64,000 nucleotides of DNA from positions 868,001 to 932,000 of the forward strand of contig CATNEN010000003.1 in assembly GCA_950097015.1 (NCBI GenBank), written 5' to 3'. Position numbers and translations under genes: made by a program. Positions 1 through 13,900 of the stretch are shown here, in pieces (the first letter of the stretch is position 1; each line of letters starts with the position of its first letter). Source of the stretch: Macrostomum hystrix (taxonomy: Eukaryota > Platyhelminthes > Macrostomidae). The notes beneath the pieces are model-generated. The model was not told where the DNA came from and made no database searches. It saw nothing but the letters and a program-made list of their open reading frames with translations.

Positions 1-164
1 TTACACTCATGGATGTGCGAATGAAGGAAAATAAAACACAGACACACAATCGATTCGGCTATGGTTAAAATAGATGTGCATGGTCATGTGGTCACTTCTG
101 TTCATTTGAGTGGATTGAATCATAGCCTTCACGAAAATAATGTACCGTCTTTGTGTAGACTGTA

Positions 165-345
165 CAAAAACTAACTTAATTTACCCAAGCTGATGCTGGT
201 ACCCATTTAACAGCTGCATGAACTGAGTTAGGTGTCTTGCTAAATGGCACAAATTGCTAGTGTAGTCAGGAATCGAACCCCCAACCTTTCAAGTCGTGAA
301 TCCGGCGCTTTAAGCACTAAGCTGAAACCCCTTACTAGGCTACAA
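165..345 (-). mobile_element. SINE family B, truncated
   Basis: Inverse of the family B head and proximal body: box B complement GGAATCGAACCCCC, then CTAACTCAGTTCATGCAGCT on the plus strand. Confidence 0.72.
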
Positions 346-365
346 TAGCCTAACTAAAGTTTTCT

Positions 366-650
366 TTTAATAAAAGGATATTGTAGCCCATTGTCTAGGA
401 CTCACGACTTGAAGGTCGGCGGTTCGCCTCCTGACTCCACTAAGACAGTTTTGTCCTTTAGCAAGACACTTAACTCTGCATTGCTTCAGCTCACCCAGCT
501 GTTAAATGGGTATACCAGCATTAGCTGGTGTAATTGAGGTGGCTGCATGTGTGGCGTTCCCCAGTCCATGGACTGAATAGCCGTACGCAGCGCCACGCAA
601 TAGCTTCAGCTGTGCGTTCGGCTGCACATCTCGCTCAATTAGGCAGGTGA
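366..650 (+). mobile_element. SINE family B (tRNA-derived)
   Basis: tRNA-like head with box B-like GGCGGTTCGCCTCC, then the shared body (GCAAGACACTTAACTCTGCA; CCAGCTGTTAAATGGGTA; CAGTCCATGGACTG). Confidence 0.78.
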
Positions 651-1351
651 AATTCGATATTATGATTCCAATTTTTTGAAAACTTTTTTTCTCTTTAACT
701 TTTATTGTAGAATACTTTAATTTTCATTGTCTTTTTTAAACTCATGTACTAATCCATCATTCCATTATGTAGAATAATAGTATTTTAAAACTAAATAACG
801 TTGAATTTTTTATTTTTTATTATTCTAGATTTGAATCTATATCTAACACCGTCATACGGGTAGGTTTACACTTAGTCGATTAACTTTACGCACAATATTA
901 CTACGAGTAACAAATCAAAAGTAGTGTTGCATCTTCAAAACTTTTGAAACGGTTTTGACTTTGCGGTAAGGAACCACAAATAAAAAAGCTCATCTGAAAT
1001 CTGCTGCGCATGGAGTTGTACATCAGCCTGGCATATTTAATGTAAGCATATTAACTTTTTTTTAACTTTGCCTACTGTAAGAACCACATAATCTCTAACA
1101 AGGCTTAATCATCTTTTCAGCGTAATCCCTTTTCGCTTCTCGTACTCCTGGGTGATCATTAAATTAGTGAAAAGCTACATCTAACCTACAGCACGGCAGT
1201 CGGGTACTCAAATGCTGCTCAGAAAGTGCGACCATGCCCAAAAAATCGCCTAGCAAATGCCGTCACCCACATCAAAGCCTTCCATTTGTAAATAGAAAAA
1301 AATATCACAAGACCGGACTTGACCAATCGAAATCTCGACCAATAAACCGTG

Positions 1352-2395
1352 TCTTATCTCTAACGAATCTTATCTCTTCATCTCATCTCTTTCCCATCTA
1401 ATTTCTCCTTGTCTTATCTCTCCGGTGTCTAATCTCTCCCTTGTCTCATCTCTCCGGTGTCTAACTTCTCATTGTCTCATCTCTCCGGTGTCTAATTTCT
1501 CCCTTGTCTTATCTCTCCGGTGTCTAATTTCTCCTTGTCTCATCTCTCCGGTGTCTAATTTCTCCTTGTCTCATCTCTCCGGTGTCTAATTTCTCCCTTG
1601 TCTTATCTCTCCGGTGTCTAATTTCTCCTTGTCTTATCTCTCCGGTGTCTAATCTCTCCCTTGTCTCATCTCTCCGGTGTCTAATTCCTCCTTGTCTCAT
1701 CTCTCCGGTGTCTAATCTCTCCCTTGTCTCATCTCTCCGGTGTCTAATTTCTCATTGTCTCATCTCTCCGGTGTCTAATTTCTCCTTGTCTCATCTCTCC
1801 TGTGTCTAATTTCTCATTGTCTCATCTCTCCGGTGTCTAATTTCTCCTTGTCTCATCTCTCCTGTGTCTAATTTCTCCTTGTCTCATCTCTCCGGTGTAT
1901 AATCTCTCCCTTGTCTCATCTCTCCGGTGTCTAATTTCTCCCTTGTCTTATCTCTCCGGTGTCTAATTTCTCCTTGTCTCATCTCTCCGGTGTCTAATTC
2001 CTCCTTGTCTCATCTCTCCGGTGTCTAATCTCTCCCTTGTCTCATCTCTCCGGTGTCTAATTTCTCCTTGTCTCATCTCTCCTGTGTCTAATTTCTCATT
2101 GTCTCATCTCTCCGGTGTCTAATTTCTCCTTGTCTCATCTCTCCTGTGTCTAATTTCTCCTTGTCTCATCTCTCCGGTGTATAATCTCTCCCTTGTCTCA
2201 TCTCTCCGGTGTCTAATTTCTCCCTTGTCTTATCTCTCCGGTGTCTAATTTCTCCTTGTCTCATCTCTCCGGTGTCTAATTTCTCCTTGTCTTATCTCTC
2301 CGGTGTCTAATTTCTCCTTGTCTCATCTCTCCGGTGTCTAATCTCTCCGTGTCTCATCTCTCCGGTGTCTAATCTCTCCCTTGTCTCATTTTTCC
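1352..2395. repeat. Minisatellite, ~31-bp unit
   Basis: Unit CTCATCTCTCCGGTGTCTAA plus TTTCTCCTTGT, roughly 33 copies with CCTTG/CATTG variants and higher-order duplications. Gives spurious open frames. Confidence 0.95.
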
Positions 2396-3711
2396 CGTGA
2401 CTGATCTCAATAGTTTCGAATTAACACAAAATGCCTCCAAAAAACTTGTGATATTAAGTTTTAACTCCATTTGTTTCTTTAATCTCACTTTCATCCCTCC
2501 GCAGTCTCGTGTATCCAAGGTTTCTGATCTCATCTCTCGTATCCTACGTCTGTCACTCAGACACAGCCAGTAATTTACACTCACTCCGTCACTGACTAAA
2601 AAAACAAGCTTAATTCACAACTTTAAAAAAACTTCAAAAGCCTTGACTGCGGCAACTTGCATAATAAAGCAATGCAATAGGGAAAATATAATAATAATTA
2701 TTAATTTATAGGTTGCAACAGAAGCGACGCATAATCAATCGCACACTATAGTTGATGAGAAAACTAGCTTAGAGCTGTTAGAGGGACACTTGTTATATTA
2801 GAAACAGAAAAACAACTAAGCATTATGACACTGGTTTGCAATTGTGGGGAAGCTAAATAAAACAATTAGGTTATGTATGCGTATGCATGTACTACAAATA
2901 GAACATGGAAGTTATAATAGTATAGACGGCGATTGATGTAAAAAAATAGGAGTTTAATAAGAATTGTAATAAAGAAAAAAACGGATTGCGACTAGGTCCA
3001 TTCCAGCTGCTCCCATATGCTGTCTGTTTAGTGCAATAAAATGCAGCACAGACTACTGGAGCTAGCGGCTATTTCTGTTGAGTAGTATGTAGAGCATTAG
3101 AATACAGAGTTGCAAAAAAACCGGGGCTTAACCGCTATTAAAAAAAGCAATGCAGTCTTAACTTGAAGATTCGGGTGTCTCAAGCTGAAATGAATAGAAT
3201 TAAGCAAATAAACTGGAAAAGCAAATTGACGACAAAAATTATGCTGAACAGAAATAAACAAAATGACTAACTACTAGTTAATTGGTTCCAATGGCAAGTA
3301 GATAAATTTTAGCTGTCTATAAACATAAAGACTAGCCAGGCAGAGAGACAATTATGTATATAGATGTATATATGTGAAAAAGTGAACGAAAATTGACTTC
3401 TTTAATTAACGTAAGAATAGACTAACAGAAACTTCAGCCAAAAAAGCTTACAATATGCTGAACTTTTTATTACAAGCATTGCCTTGTCTTCTTGTCTTCT
3501 TCAGGTAAGTAGCAAAAGCATACACAAACTTAGTTAGGGCAGTAACATGAAACACACATAAAGCCTGCAATTGAAGAGCTTAGGCCAAGATAATTTATTA
3601 CACAAAAGCTTTCTTGAGACCGAATAAGCATGACTGAGAGTCGATCCAATGGCAAAAAACCTCACGTTTTAATTAAACTCCAATATGAAAATGAGTTACC
3701 TTTCTTTAAAA
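2396..3711. other. Gene-free spacer
   Basis: AT-rich unique sequence. No convincing exon, RNA gene or repeat was seen. Confidence 0.6.
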
Positions 3712-4540
3712 AAATACTAGCATCTGAAGGGATTCCCATCGTAGTAAGGGAAATCCTAGCATGATGGGATTCCCATTGCAGCAAAGGAAATCCCAGCATA
3801 TGAGGTGATTTCCATCGTAGTAAGGGAAATCCCAGCATATGAGGTGATTCCCTCCCATCGTAGTAAGGGAAATCCCAGCATCTGAGGGGATTCCCATTGC
3901 AGCAAGGTAAATCCCAGTATCTGATTCCCATAATAGCAAGGGAAATCAAAGCATCTGAGGGGATTCCCATCGTAACAAGGGGAATCCAGCAGCCAATGGG
4001 GATTCCCATCGTAACAAAAGAAATCCCAGCATTTAAGGGGTTTCCCATCGTAGTAAGGGAAATCTCAGCATCTCAGGGGATTCAAATCCTGGTAAGGGAA
4101 ATCCCAGCATCTGAGGGGATTCCCATCGTAACAAGGGGAATCCAGCAGCTAAGGGGGATTCCCATCGTAACAAGGGAAAACCCAGCATTTATGGGGTTTC
4201 CCATCGTAGTAAGGGAAATCCCAGCATCTGAGGGGATTCCCATTGCAGCAAAGGAAATCCCAGCATATGAGGTGATTCCCTCCCATCGTAGTAAGGGAAA
4301 TCCCAGCATCTGAGGGGATTCCCATTGCAGCAAGGTAAATCCCAGTATCTGATTCCCATAATAGCAAGGGAAATCAAAGCATCTGAGGGGATTCCCATCG
4401 TAACAAGGGGAATCCAGCAGCTAAGGGGGATTCCCATCGTAACAAGGGAAATCCCAGCATTTAAGGGGTTTCCCATCGTAGTAAGGGAAATCTCAGCATC
4501 TCAGGGGATTCAAATCCTGGTAAGGGAATTCCCAACATCT
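3712..4540. repeat. Minisatellite, ~39-bp unit with ~428-bp higher-order repeat
   Basis: Unit includes GGGATTCCCATCGTAGTAAG then GGAAATCCCAGCATCTGAG. A block near 3895-4110 recurs at about 4323-4540. It lies just downstream of the cora 3' end. Confidence 0.93.
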
Positions 4541-4982
4541 GAGAGGAGTTGGATCTTAAAATCTCGTTAGCAACTGGACAAACGGTCTTTATTAAAACAA
4601 AGTCGTAATAGAACAGGCCAAGCGTTTTGTTAATCAGCAGAGAAAATACATTAAAATGTATCAGAGCTGACGCGATTATATAAATATTGTGATTTCTCGG
4701 CGTATGAACAAATGGTTTCGACAAATCGCGAACAGAAGCGACACAAAAAAGTGAAAAAAAACGACGCATAAACAGTAAAAAATAAATGAAGCAATGCAGA
4801 TAACTATTTATAAGCCACAGACTGCACAATAAAGTAAAGCTTGCTAGCTCAGTCAAAGTCAAGCTTATAAGTGCACGAGTTTTTCTCAAAGGGCCTTAGA
4901 AAATCACAGGGCAATCATTTTTGTTCATCCAGATGGCCCCATTAGATCTGGGAATCCCACTTGGTGCAATTATTAACTGGGA

Positions 4983-7900
4983 TCAGATATCGCTTTCGTG
5001 ATGCTTCTTGCCCTGCTTGCGATTATCGATGGTGGACATGCTGAAATCGTTCACATTGTCGTCCAGTATTTTGTCCTCCTTGCTGAAGCCAGTCTGCTGA
5101 TAGATGATGTCGTTCAGAAGCTGGAATTCAGAAAAACGCAGGAAGATGAATAAAAAGCGTTGTCCATGGACTGGTAAAATCTACCCAAGCTAATGCTAGT
5201 ACCCATGTAATATCTGGGCGAACTAAAGCACTAGGGGAAGAAATTGTCCTGTTCGAAGACACAAATTGCTTTCCTCTGGGCTGACCACTAAACTAAAAGC
5301 TTAATTGTAGCAATTAAGTAAGTGACAATTAATTAAGTGACAATGAAATGCCAGGTGTATAAATTTAACTAATTAACTAATTGATTAAACCTGCCCAAAT
5401 AAGGCCAGATGTGCAGCCGACTGCACAGCCGTTCAGTCCATGGACCCACACTCAATTACCCCATTTGAGGCTGGTAACCATTTAACAGCTGGTTGAACTG
5501 ATTGAAGCAATGCAGAGTTAAGTGTCTTGCTAAAGTACACAAGTTGTCCCAATGGAGTCGGGAATCGAACCCCAAACCCCGAACGCTCAAACAACTAAGC
5601 TACAATCCCTAGGCTAAAGATGTACAGTCAAATATTGAAAACTTAGCGACTGGGTACAACCGCTTAGCCTCTGGATATTGGGTGAACTGAAGCAATGGGA
5701 TCATTGCCTCGGACAAAAAATCGAACTCCATACCTACAATCAATCAATCCAAGACTTACATCGTCATCTTCGCCCTCCTCGGACACAACCAGATTGCGAC
5801 GGGCCGCTGATTTTGATTCAGTTTTACGAACAGCCGGCACCGGAGCTCCATTCAGCTGAAAGGACAGATTCGATGGCATATTTTAGGGATATTTATAACC
5901 TACAAGTAGTATGTAGCTACATTAAGTAAAAAAACTCACAGATTTTTCTCTTCGCTCAGTTCCAGCAGCGGCATCGGCAGCTTCGTTCTCGGCGTGCTGC
6001 TCAAAGCAGGGCGGACCGTGCGAGCCGTGAGTCTCCACCACCTTGCTAGTTACTACCTGGCGAATCTGTTTGCGCTTGACTACTCGCTTAGTGACCTTGT
6101 TGCCATGCTCGTCAGTGTAGGTCTCAATCTCTTCAACCGGCTCGCCAATCTCTTCGCTCTGCGTTTGTTAAAAAATTATATTTTAGACTACTTTTGTGCA
6201 CAAATTTTATCAGTAGTACACTACTTATAGTAGGAAACGACACGAAAAAGTAAAAGGTTGGGCAACTTAAATCAGAGTGCACTACGTTGTAAACAAAATC
6301 TTCAATTGAGTGCACCAATATAGCTTGACTGTGGGAAGTTCGTCATATTTGATAAATAACATAGGAAGTCAATTAATACCCCAATACATAGGTAAACATA
6401 CCTACAACAAAGATTATACAGACCGAACCAAAAGTTGAAACTAAACTATTTAAGGGAAGCAAAACTAACATACATAGCAGGCTTAAAAGTTATTTTATAA
6501 AAAAATATTAGCAACCTTTATAATGAAAGTTACATTCGAGAGACCCGAGAGATGAGAGAGGAGAGATAAAAACAAGAGAGATAAGACACTGGAGAGATAA
6601 GACACAGGAGAGATAAGACACTGGAGAGATAAGACACTGGAGAGATAAGAGACTGGAGAGATAAGACACTGGAGAGATAAGACACTGGAGAGATAAGACA
6701 CTGGAGAGATAAGACACTGGAGAGATAAGACACTGGAGAGATAAGACACTGGAGAGATAAGACAGAGCTCTGAACTCTTAACTAGTTCTAGAGGAGAGAT
6801 GAGACACAGAAGAGAGGAGATACAGGAGAGATGAGTCAGTAGAGAGATGAGAAAGGGGAAGGATGAAACGGGAGAGATGGGACGGCAGAAATGTGACAGG
6901 GGAGAGATGAGATAGGGGAGAGATAAGACATGGGAGAGATGAAACAGGGGAGAGATGCGACAGGGGAGAGATGAGATAGGGGAAAGATGAAATAGGGTAG
7001 ATATGAGATAGGGGAGAGATGAAATAGTGGAGAGATGAGATTGGGGAGAGATGATGACGCTAGAGAGAGAGATGAGACAGGTGCTAAAAGGGACATTGAG
7101 GCTCAAAGACAGAATATTGTCTACTTCATGATGGACAAGACTAAAAGCTAAGCATACCAAGCGATAAAACACCAAGCCAAATGTCAATCATTCAAACTCA
7201 TAATTACTCGAGTAACAAAGGTGCGCTCGGTGGGATCGCCTTGAAAATGATGATGATGCTTGGGGAAGCCCTGATGCTCGCAGGCCCCATCAGGCTGGCC
7301 AGCCTCCATCATGGCCATCGGCTTTGAGATGTTATCGTCGGAGTAGTCCGTCGGCTAGTTTTGTTTTAGTTTTTTAAAGGGCGGCAATTATAAAACTAAA
7401 AGTACAAAAATGGTAAAAATCTATATTTTTTTTCCTTAAAACCTAGTTTTTTTACCTCAACTCGGTGCTCGTGAATATTAACTCCACCGGCGCCACCGTT
7501 GTATCCGTGCAGTTGGCCGCCATGAATCTGCTGCTTGTTCTCTCTGATGACGTCATACTTGTGATCAACGGAGGGCAGGTTGGAGTTCTAGAAAAATAAC
7601 AACGAGGCGACCATTTGGCAGTGAATGACGTCAAGCCATGACTGTAAATCAACTTAAAAAAGATTAAAACAAACTAAATTTAATAATAACTTACCCTCTT
7701 AGTAAGACTCTCTTGGAGCATTCTGGGATCAACATAGGTAAATCCTTTGGACTTGCGCTAAAAAAATATGTTCGGGCGAATTAGTTAGTTTTGTTCCTAG
7801 TAACACTAAGTAAGACAATTAGTAGTAAGACCAGTTCTTCAAAAAGACTATTAAAAAAATAACTTTTAGACTAAAAAATAGAGAACCATCACAAAACCAA

Positions 7901-10900
7901 GCCTAGACATTAGTAAATTAATAATAATAGTAATTGCAGGAGGGCTGCAGGCAATGGTACATCATTTGGTGACACTGGAACCGCAGACAGCGAGGAGGCA
8001 ATTCTGCCCATTTCGCTGACTCCTGAGTACACACGCACACAGATACCGTACGCAGGCATACGAAGTGTACACTTTGCTGTGCCTTGGATGTTGACCCTCA
8101 AGGGCGAAGATTTCCCGACAAGCAACCAAGCCTTCTCTCCGCGACTGCGCCCCAAATAAATGTGGCCTCGCTGCGGAATCGAGCCCAGGGACCTTGGTGC
8201 GAGAGGCAAACGCGTTAGACCACTCTGCCACTTACAGACCCGAACATAACAAAACCATCACAAAACCACACACAAACGATAGCCAAGACGATCAAACCAT
8301 TCGGGACTCACATCCATAACGCCGGTTTTTCCGCTGCGTCGGACGGACTCCTCTCCAGCCAGACAGACGGGCGTCCATTCCTCGCCGGGCGGATATTTGA
8401 ATGGCGACTGGCCCAGATTAACAAACAGCGTCTGGTCGCGCATGCTGACGGTGGGAAAGAACGCTTCCTGACTTAGCAGCTGACTGGGCAGCTGATAGGC
8501 CGGGCCCATCAGGGTGCTGTTCCTGGCGAACTGCATCTGGCCATGGTCCAGATCCAGGAAGCAGCCAACAACGTCGCCTTTGCCATATGGCTCGCCGTAG
8601 GTGTCAATTTCGTCGGCGTGCAATTTTTTGCCCTGATTGCCAGCCAGACCAAAGCCATCTGGATCGGCGCCGTAGCCCCAGCCGGACGTGTCGCGGCCAA
8701 CGTCCAATGCGCCGGACTCCGTGGTCCAGCCGGCTCTGGCTAGGCCGCGGGCCTCTTGAGGCTCCACTTCGTAGTAGAAGCGACCGCCGGTGCGACCTCG
8801 AAGCCCCTTGCTGGCGCGCACACCCTGTAACGGGGTTTGGTGGGTTTTAGCCGTCAGTAGGAACACATTCAGGAAGCTGAGCTCTCACAACAATTGAAGA
8901 ATTCAGGAAGCTGAGCTCTCACAACAATTGAAGAATTCAGGAAGCTGAACTCTCACAACAATTAAAGAATTCAGGGAACTGAGTTCTCACAACAATTGAA
9001 GAATTCAGGGAACTGAGCTCTCAAAACAATAGAAGAATTCAGGAAGCTGAGCTCTCACAACAATAGAAGAATTCAGGAAGCTGAGCTCTCACAACAATTG
9101 AAGAATTCAGGGAACTGAGCTCTCACAACAATTAAAGAATTCAGGGAACTGAGCTCTCCCAACAATTGAAGAATTCAGGGAACTGAGTTCTCACAACAAT
9201 TGAAGAATTCAGGGAACTGAGCTCTCACAACAATTGAAGAATTCAGGGAACTGAGCTCTCACAACAATTGAAGAATTCAGGGAACTGAGTTCTCACAACA
9301 ATTGAAGAATTCAGGGAACTGAGCTCTCACAACAATTAAAGAATTCAGGGAACTGAGTTCTCACAACAATTGAAGAATTCAGGGAACTGAGCTCTCACAA
9401 CAATTGAAGAATTCAGGAAGCTGAACTCTCACAACAATTGAAGAATTCAGGGAACTGAGTTCTCACAACAATTGAAGAATTCAGGGAACTGAGCTCTCAC
9501 AACAATTGAAGAATTCAGGGAACTGAGCTCTCACAACAATTGAAGAATTCAGGGAACTGAGCTCTCACAACAATTGAAGAATTCAGGGAACTGAGCTCTC
9601 ACAACAATTGAAGAATTCAGGGAACTGAGTTCTCACAGCAATTGAAGAATTCAGGGAACTGAGCTCTCACAACAATTGAAGAATTCAGGGAACTGAGCTC
9701 TCACAACAATTGAAGAATTCAGGGAACTGAGCTCTCACAACAATTGAAGAATTCAGGGAACTGAGCTCTCACAACAATTGAAGAATTCAGGGAACTGAGT
9801 TCTCACAACAATTGAAGAATTCAGGGAACTGAGCTCTCACAACAATTGAAGAATTCAGGGAACTGAGCTCTCACAACAATTGAAGAATTCAGGGAACTGA
9901 GCTCTCACAACAATTGAAGAATTCAGGGAACTGAGCTCTCACAACAATTGAAGAATTCAGGGAACTGAGCTCTCACAACAATTGAAGAATTCAGGGAACT
10001 GAGCTCTCACAACAATTGAAGAATTCAGGGAACTGAACTATCAGAGACAATAAAAACTTCAGGGAACTGAACTATCAGAGAGGTGATAAAAACTTCAGGG
10101 AACTGAACTATCAGAGACAATAAAAACTTCAGGGAACTGAACTATTAGAGACAATAAAATCTTCAGGGAACTGAACTATCAGAGACAATAAAAACTTCAG
10201 GGAACTGAACTATCAGAGACAATAAAATCTTCAGGGAACTGAACTATCAGAGACAATAAAAACTTCAGGGAACTGAACTAACTACTTAGAACTGACACAT
10301 AAAACAGAAGCCAAAAGGGCGAAGCTGGTTTGCACAACAGGCTGCTTACCTGCCAGCCGAATCCCAGCTGACTCTGGGCGGAGGCGCCGTCCGGTCCTAC
10401 GGCCAGGCCAGGGCCGCTAGTGTCGTGCTGATTAAGCCGCCAGGTGCGCGGATTCTCCGCCTGCTGATTTACCGGCGCTAAGCCGACAGGTCGCCAGACA
10501 CCGGCCGGACGGTACATCAGTGGCCTGGCGGGGTCGTCGCCGAAGTTCCAGTGGGCAGCGGCGCCGGGTGCCAAACAGGCGGCCGGGTACAGAACTTCAC
10601 GGCGCATGTCGTGCGGCAGCTCGTGCGCCGGGCCAAATTCGCGACCATTCAACGAATAGAGCACTGAGCCGCCGTCCAAGTCGACGTAGACGCCGACAAC
10701 GTCGCCGCTAGTTAGCCTGTCGCCGTAGGCTTCGACTAAGCCGCGGTTGAATTTTTCACCGGCCAGACCGTAGCCGAAGCCGTGGGCGTCGTCGCCGAGG
10801 CGCAGGCTGGCGGAGCTGGTTGACCAGCCTAGTCTGGCTGGCACCGGTTGGTCGACGCCGCCAGGCGTTGCCATTGTTACCGTGGCCTCGTAGTACCACT

Positions 10901-13900
10901 GGCCGCCGTTGCAGACGCCGCGGTCGGCACGACAGCCCTGCGGATGGCAATCACATTCTAGAAATATAATTTGGACTCGATTATCTAAAGAGGAGTTTAA
11001 AGCATATTGTCGGAAATTGTTTCCACACAGGTCGGGAGTTCGAATCTTAATTCAAGGAAACTACTAATTGATTACACCTGCCCCAATCGGGCCAGATGTA
11101 CAGCTGACAGCACAGTCGCAGCATCTGAAGGCTGCGTACGTCTGTTCAGTCCATGGACAGGTAGGATGCCACACCCACCTTCAATTATCCCAGCTAATGC
11201 TGGTACCCATTCAACAGCTGGGTGAACTGAAGCAATGCAGAATTAAGCGTCTTTTTAAAGAACATATTGTTTCTTGGGGTCGAGAATCGAACCCAAGACC
11301 TTGAAGTCATAAGTTTGACGCTCTAACCACACTACAATAACCTCAACAACCAGTGATTAAACAGCTGAGATCCATATCTAACACACTTCACTAACTATTA
11401 AGGAACTGAGAAGTGAATAACAAAGCCTCACTAACCTGCCAATCTGCGGCGCCAACGGGGCAGGCGCCAACCGATCTACCGGAGTCCAGACTGGCCGACA
11501 GCATCGGCTCAGCGTCCGCAGGCGACATGTGCCAGCGAGACGGCCGCTCCAGTTGCAGCTCAGGCCTGCGGTCCATCTGATCGCGATGCTGCTGCTGCTG
11601 CTGCTGCATCTGCTGCTGGCGCCACATGGTTGCGTCACTCATAGTGCCATCCCCGGAGCCGCTGTAGATATTGCCCCGGGATCCGTTGGCAGCAGCGGCC
11701 CGAAGGTCTCGATTGTAGGCGTCGTCTAAAATATTTAAATTGTACTTATATCTTAAAAGTACTAATAAAAGTACACACGATAATTAGTTAATCGTTAAGC
11801 TCACCTTTCTGCCTGAAACTCTTGCGCATATCGGAGGTGACAGGCATTTCCTGATAATTGCCGTAGGTCTGATCATTGATCTGGTCTCTGGTTGGTCCTG
11901 TGTAGTTCCATTTGTTCTTGAATGTGCCAGGAATCAACGGCTTCGATGGCTTCTCAGACGACTTCAGACTGCGATTTGCATTGGGATTTCAGTATAGTTG
12001 CTGATACGATGCTGCATTTATGGGATGGGAGATTACTCTTATACTTTTAAGGGTAGGATGGGATTTTACCCTAAACTTTTCGAGGGTAGGATGGGAGATT
12101 ACCCAACAGTTTCCCGAGTACGGGATAGGAGATTCAAGTTGGGGATCTTTGCGAGGGAGGAAGGGAGATTACCCAACACTTTCCCGAGGGTAGGATGGGA
12201 GATTACCCAACAGTTTCTCAAGGGTAGGATGGGAGATTACCCAACACTTTCCCGAGTATGGAATGTTATTATTACTAAGGGATTGTGTAAGTGCCCGCCA
12301 GCTCACCGGAAGAAGCCGTGATGCTCAACCACAGCTCGCCAGAGTCTCTTAGCCAGCTTAGGCGAGGCGCATTTGAACTCAACCAGAGTCTCAGCCTTGG
12401 CGTCCCGCTCCGCATCGGTCCTGATGCCAATCTTGAGCGTGTTACGCTTGTAAGACACTTTGAGTATCTTGGGCCACGAATAACGGCTAACTCTCAGACT
12501 ATTGCGATAGACTAGCACTCCAGAATGATAGACGCCAACAAAGACCTCCTCGCCCATGCTGTCCTTGGCCTCGTGCATGTCCAGGCCGTACATGGCCAGC
12601 TTCTTGGCATTCTGCAGAAAGTGCATATCAGCCTCCTCGGGTGTCATGCCCTGGTGAGTCTTGTGCAACTCGCTGACTCGCTCCATTAGCTCGCGATGAC
12701 TGCGAAATTCTTCCGGACAGAACGGACAGTCCTGCAGGTACATCAGGCTCGTCATCTTCTCGTCCGATGGCTCAAAGTCGCCAACCTCGGATTGAACAAC
12801 GTAGCTGCCGAGAATGATGTAGGTGATGAATGAGCAGGGCAGGGCATCGGCCATGAGATTCTGGCGGATCTGCAGAGCCATATAGTAGCGAGTGAGATTC
12901 TCGCGCAGATTCTCCGGATCTGGCGGATAATACTTCACCATGAAGTCTAGCTTCCATTCGTTCTCTGTAAAGTGTTCATTAGCGGGTAAACGGCGCGAGT
13001 AATAACAATGACTACATTGTCAAATAGATACTCGTCATCTAATAAGTGACTCAAAAGTTTTTTCTTTTTACTATATTTAATGCACTAACGTCGGTCTAAC
13101 ACGTTTGCCTCTGGGACGCAGCCGCTGAGAGAAGGCTTGTCGTGTAATTTACGCCCTTTAAGACCAACCTCCAAGGCACAGCGAGGTTGTACACTGCCTG
13201 ACGATGAGAAAGTCAGGACAGATGTACACACCTGTGTGAGCTTGTGCCTGCGTAAAGTATCTGTGAGCATGCGTGCTCAGGAGACAGCGAAATGGGCAGA
13301 ATTGTCTCGTCGCTGGCTGCGGGTCTAGTGTCAGCAAATGATTAGCCATTGCCCACACCCCACCTGCCATTATTATTATTGTTATTACATGTAACACACA
13401 TACAAGCGCATCATTATCAGTAATGCATCATCATTAGCTAAAAAATATGCATTACATTAATTGGAGGCCACAGTCTGCAGATACGGGTCATTACTAATTA
13501 ACTAATTCCATTACCAGAAAGCATCAATTTTTGTCGTTTATAGGAATTTTATTACACTGGGCAATCTATATTTCAAGTTTTCAATTTAAACTAAGTTTTA
13601 ACAAAGAACTTTCTGCTTTCACAATAAAAGTACATATTCGTTTCTGGCTGCAAGCCTCTAGCAGCTTACTGTGGTCTGTTTATCTGGCTTCGCAATGTAC
13701 TTGTCCGGAACTGCTCCTGCCCGCCCAGCAACAGAGGGAAAGGAATCATTGGGATTAGGCAGAGACAGGGACGCTTTTAGAAGGGAAGAGAGGAGAGACA
13801 GAATGAAGGCAGCTCAGTTTAATCCCGGTCGGTATTTTCTGTTCTGGAGTCGGGGATCTCACAGCACACACTTCAATTCTGAATCCGATGAGCATTCTCA

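Noticed and set aside
1582-1809. Ser/Leu-rich frame, and similar ones at 6495-7187 and 14282-14574
   Set aside because: Products of the GAGAGATGAGACAC-type arrays.
3662-4570. Frames on both strands of up to 142 codons (MGIPSDAG, EIPASEGIPIV)
   Set aside because: 39-bp tandem repeat read in different frames.
8150-8237. Possible tRNA gene (and similar at 41360-41443, 11275-11340)
   Set aside because: Box A/B present but the anticodon/acceptor stems do not close and a SINE body follows.
8866-10285. Regular ~34-bp repeats resembling a CRISPR array
   Set aside because: No unique spacers between repeats, eukaryotic intron context, no cas genes; a simple minisatellite.
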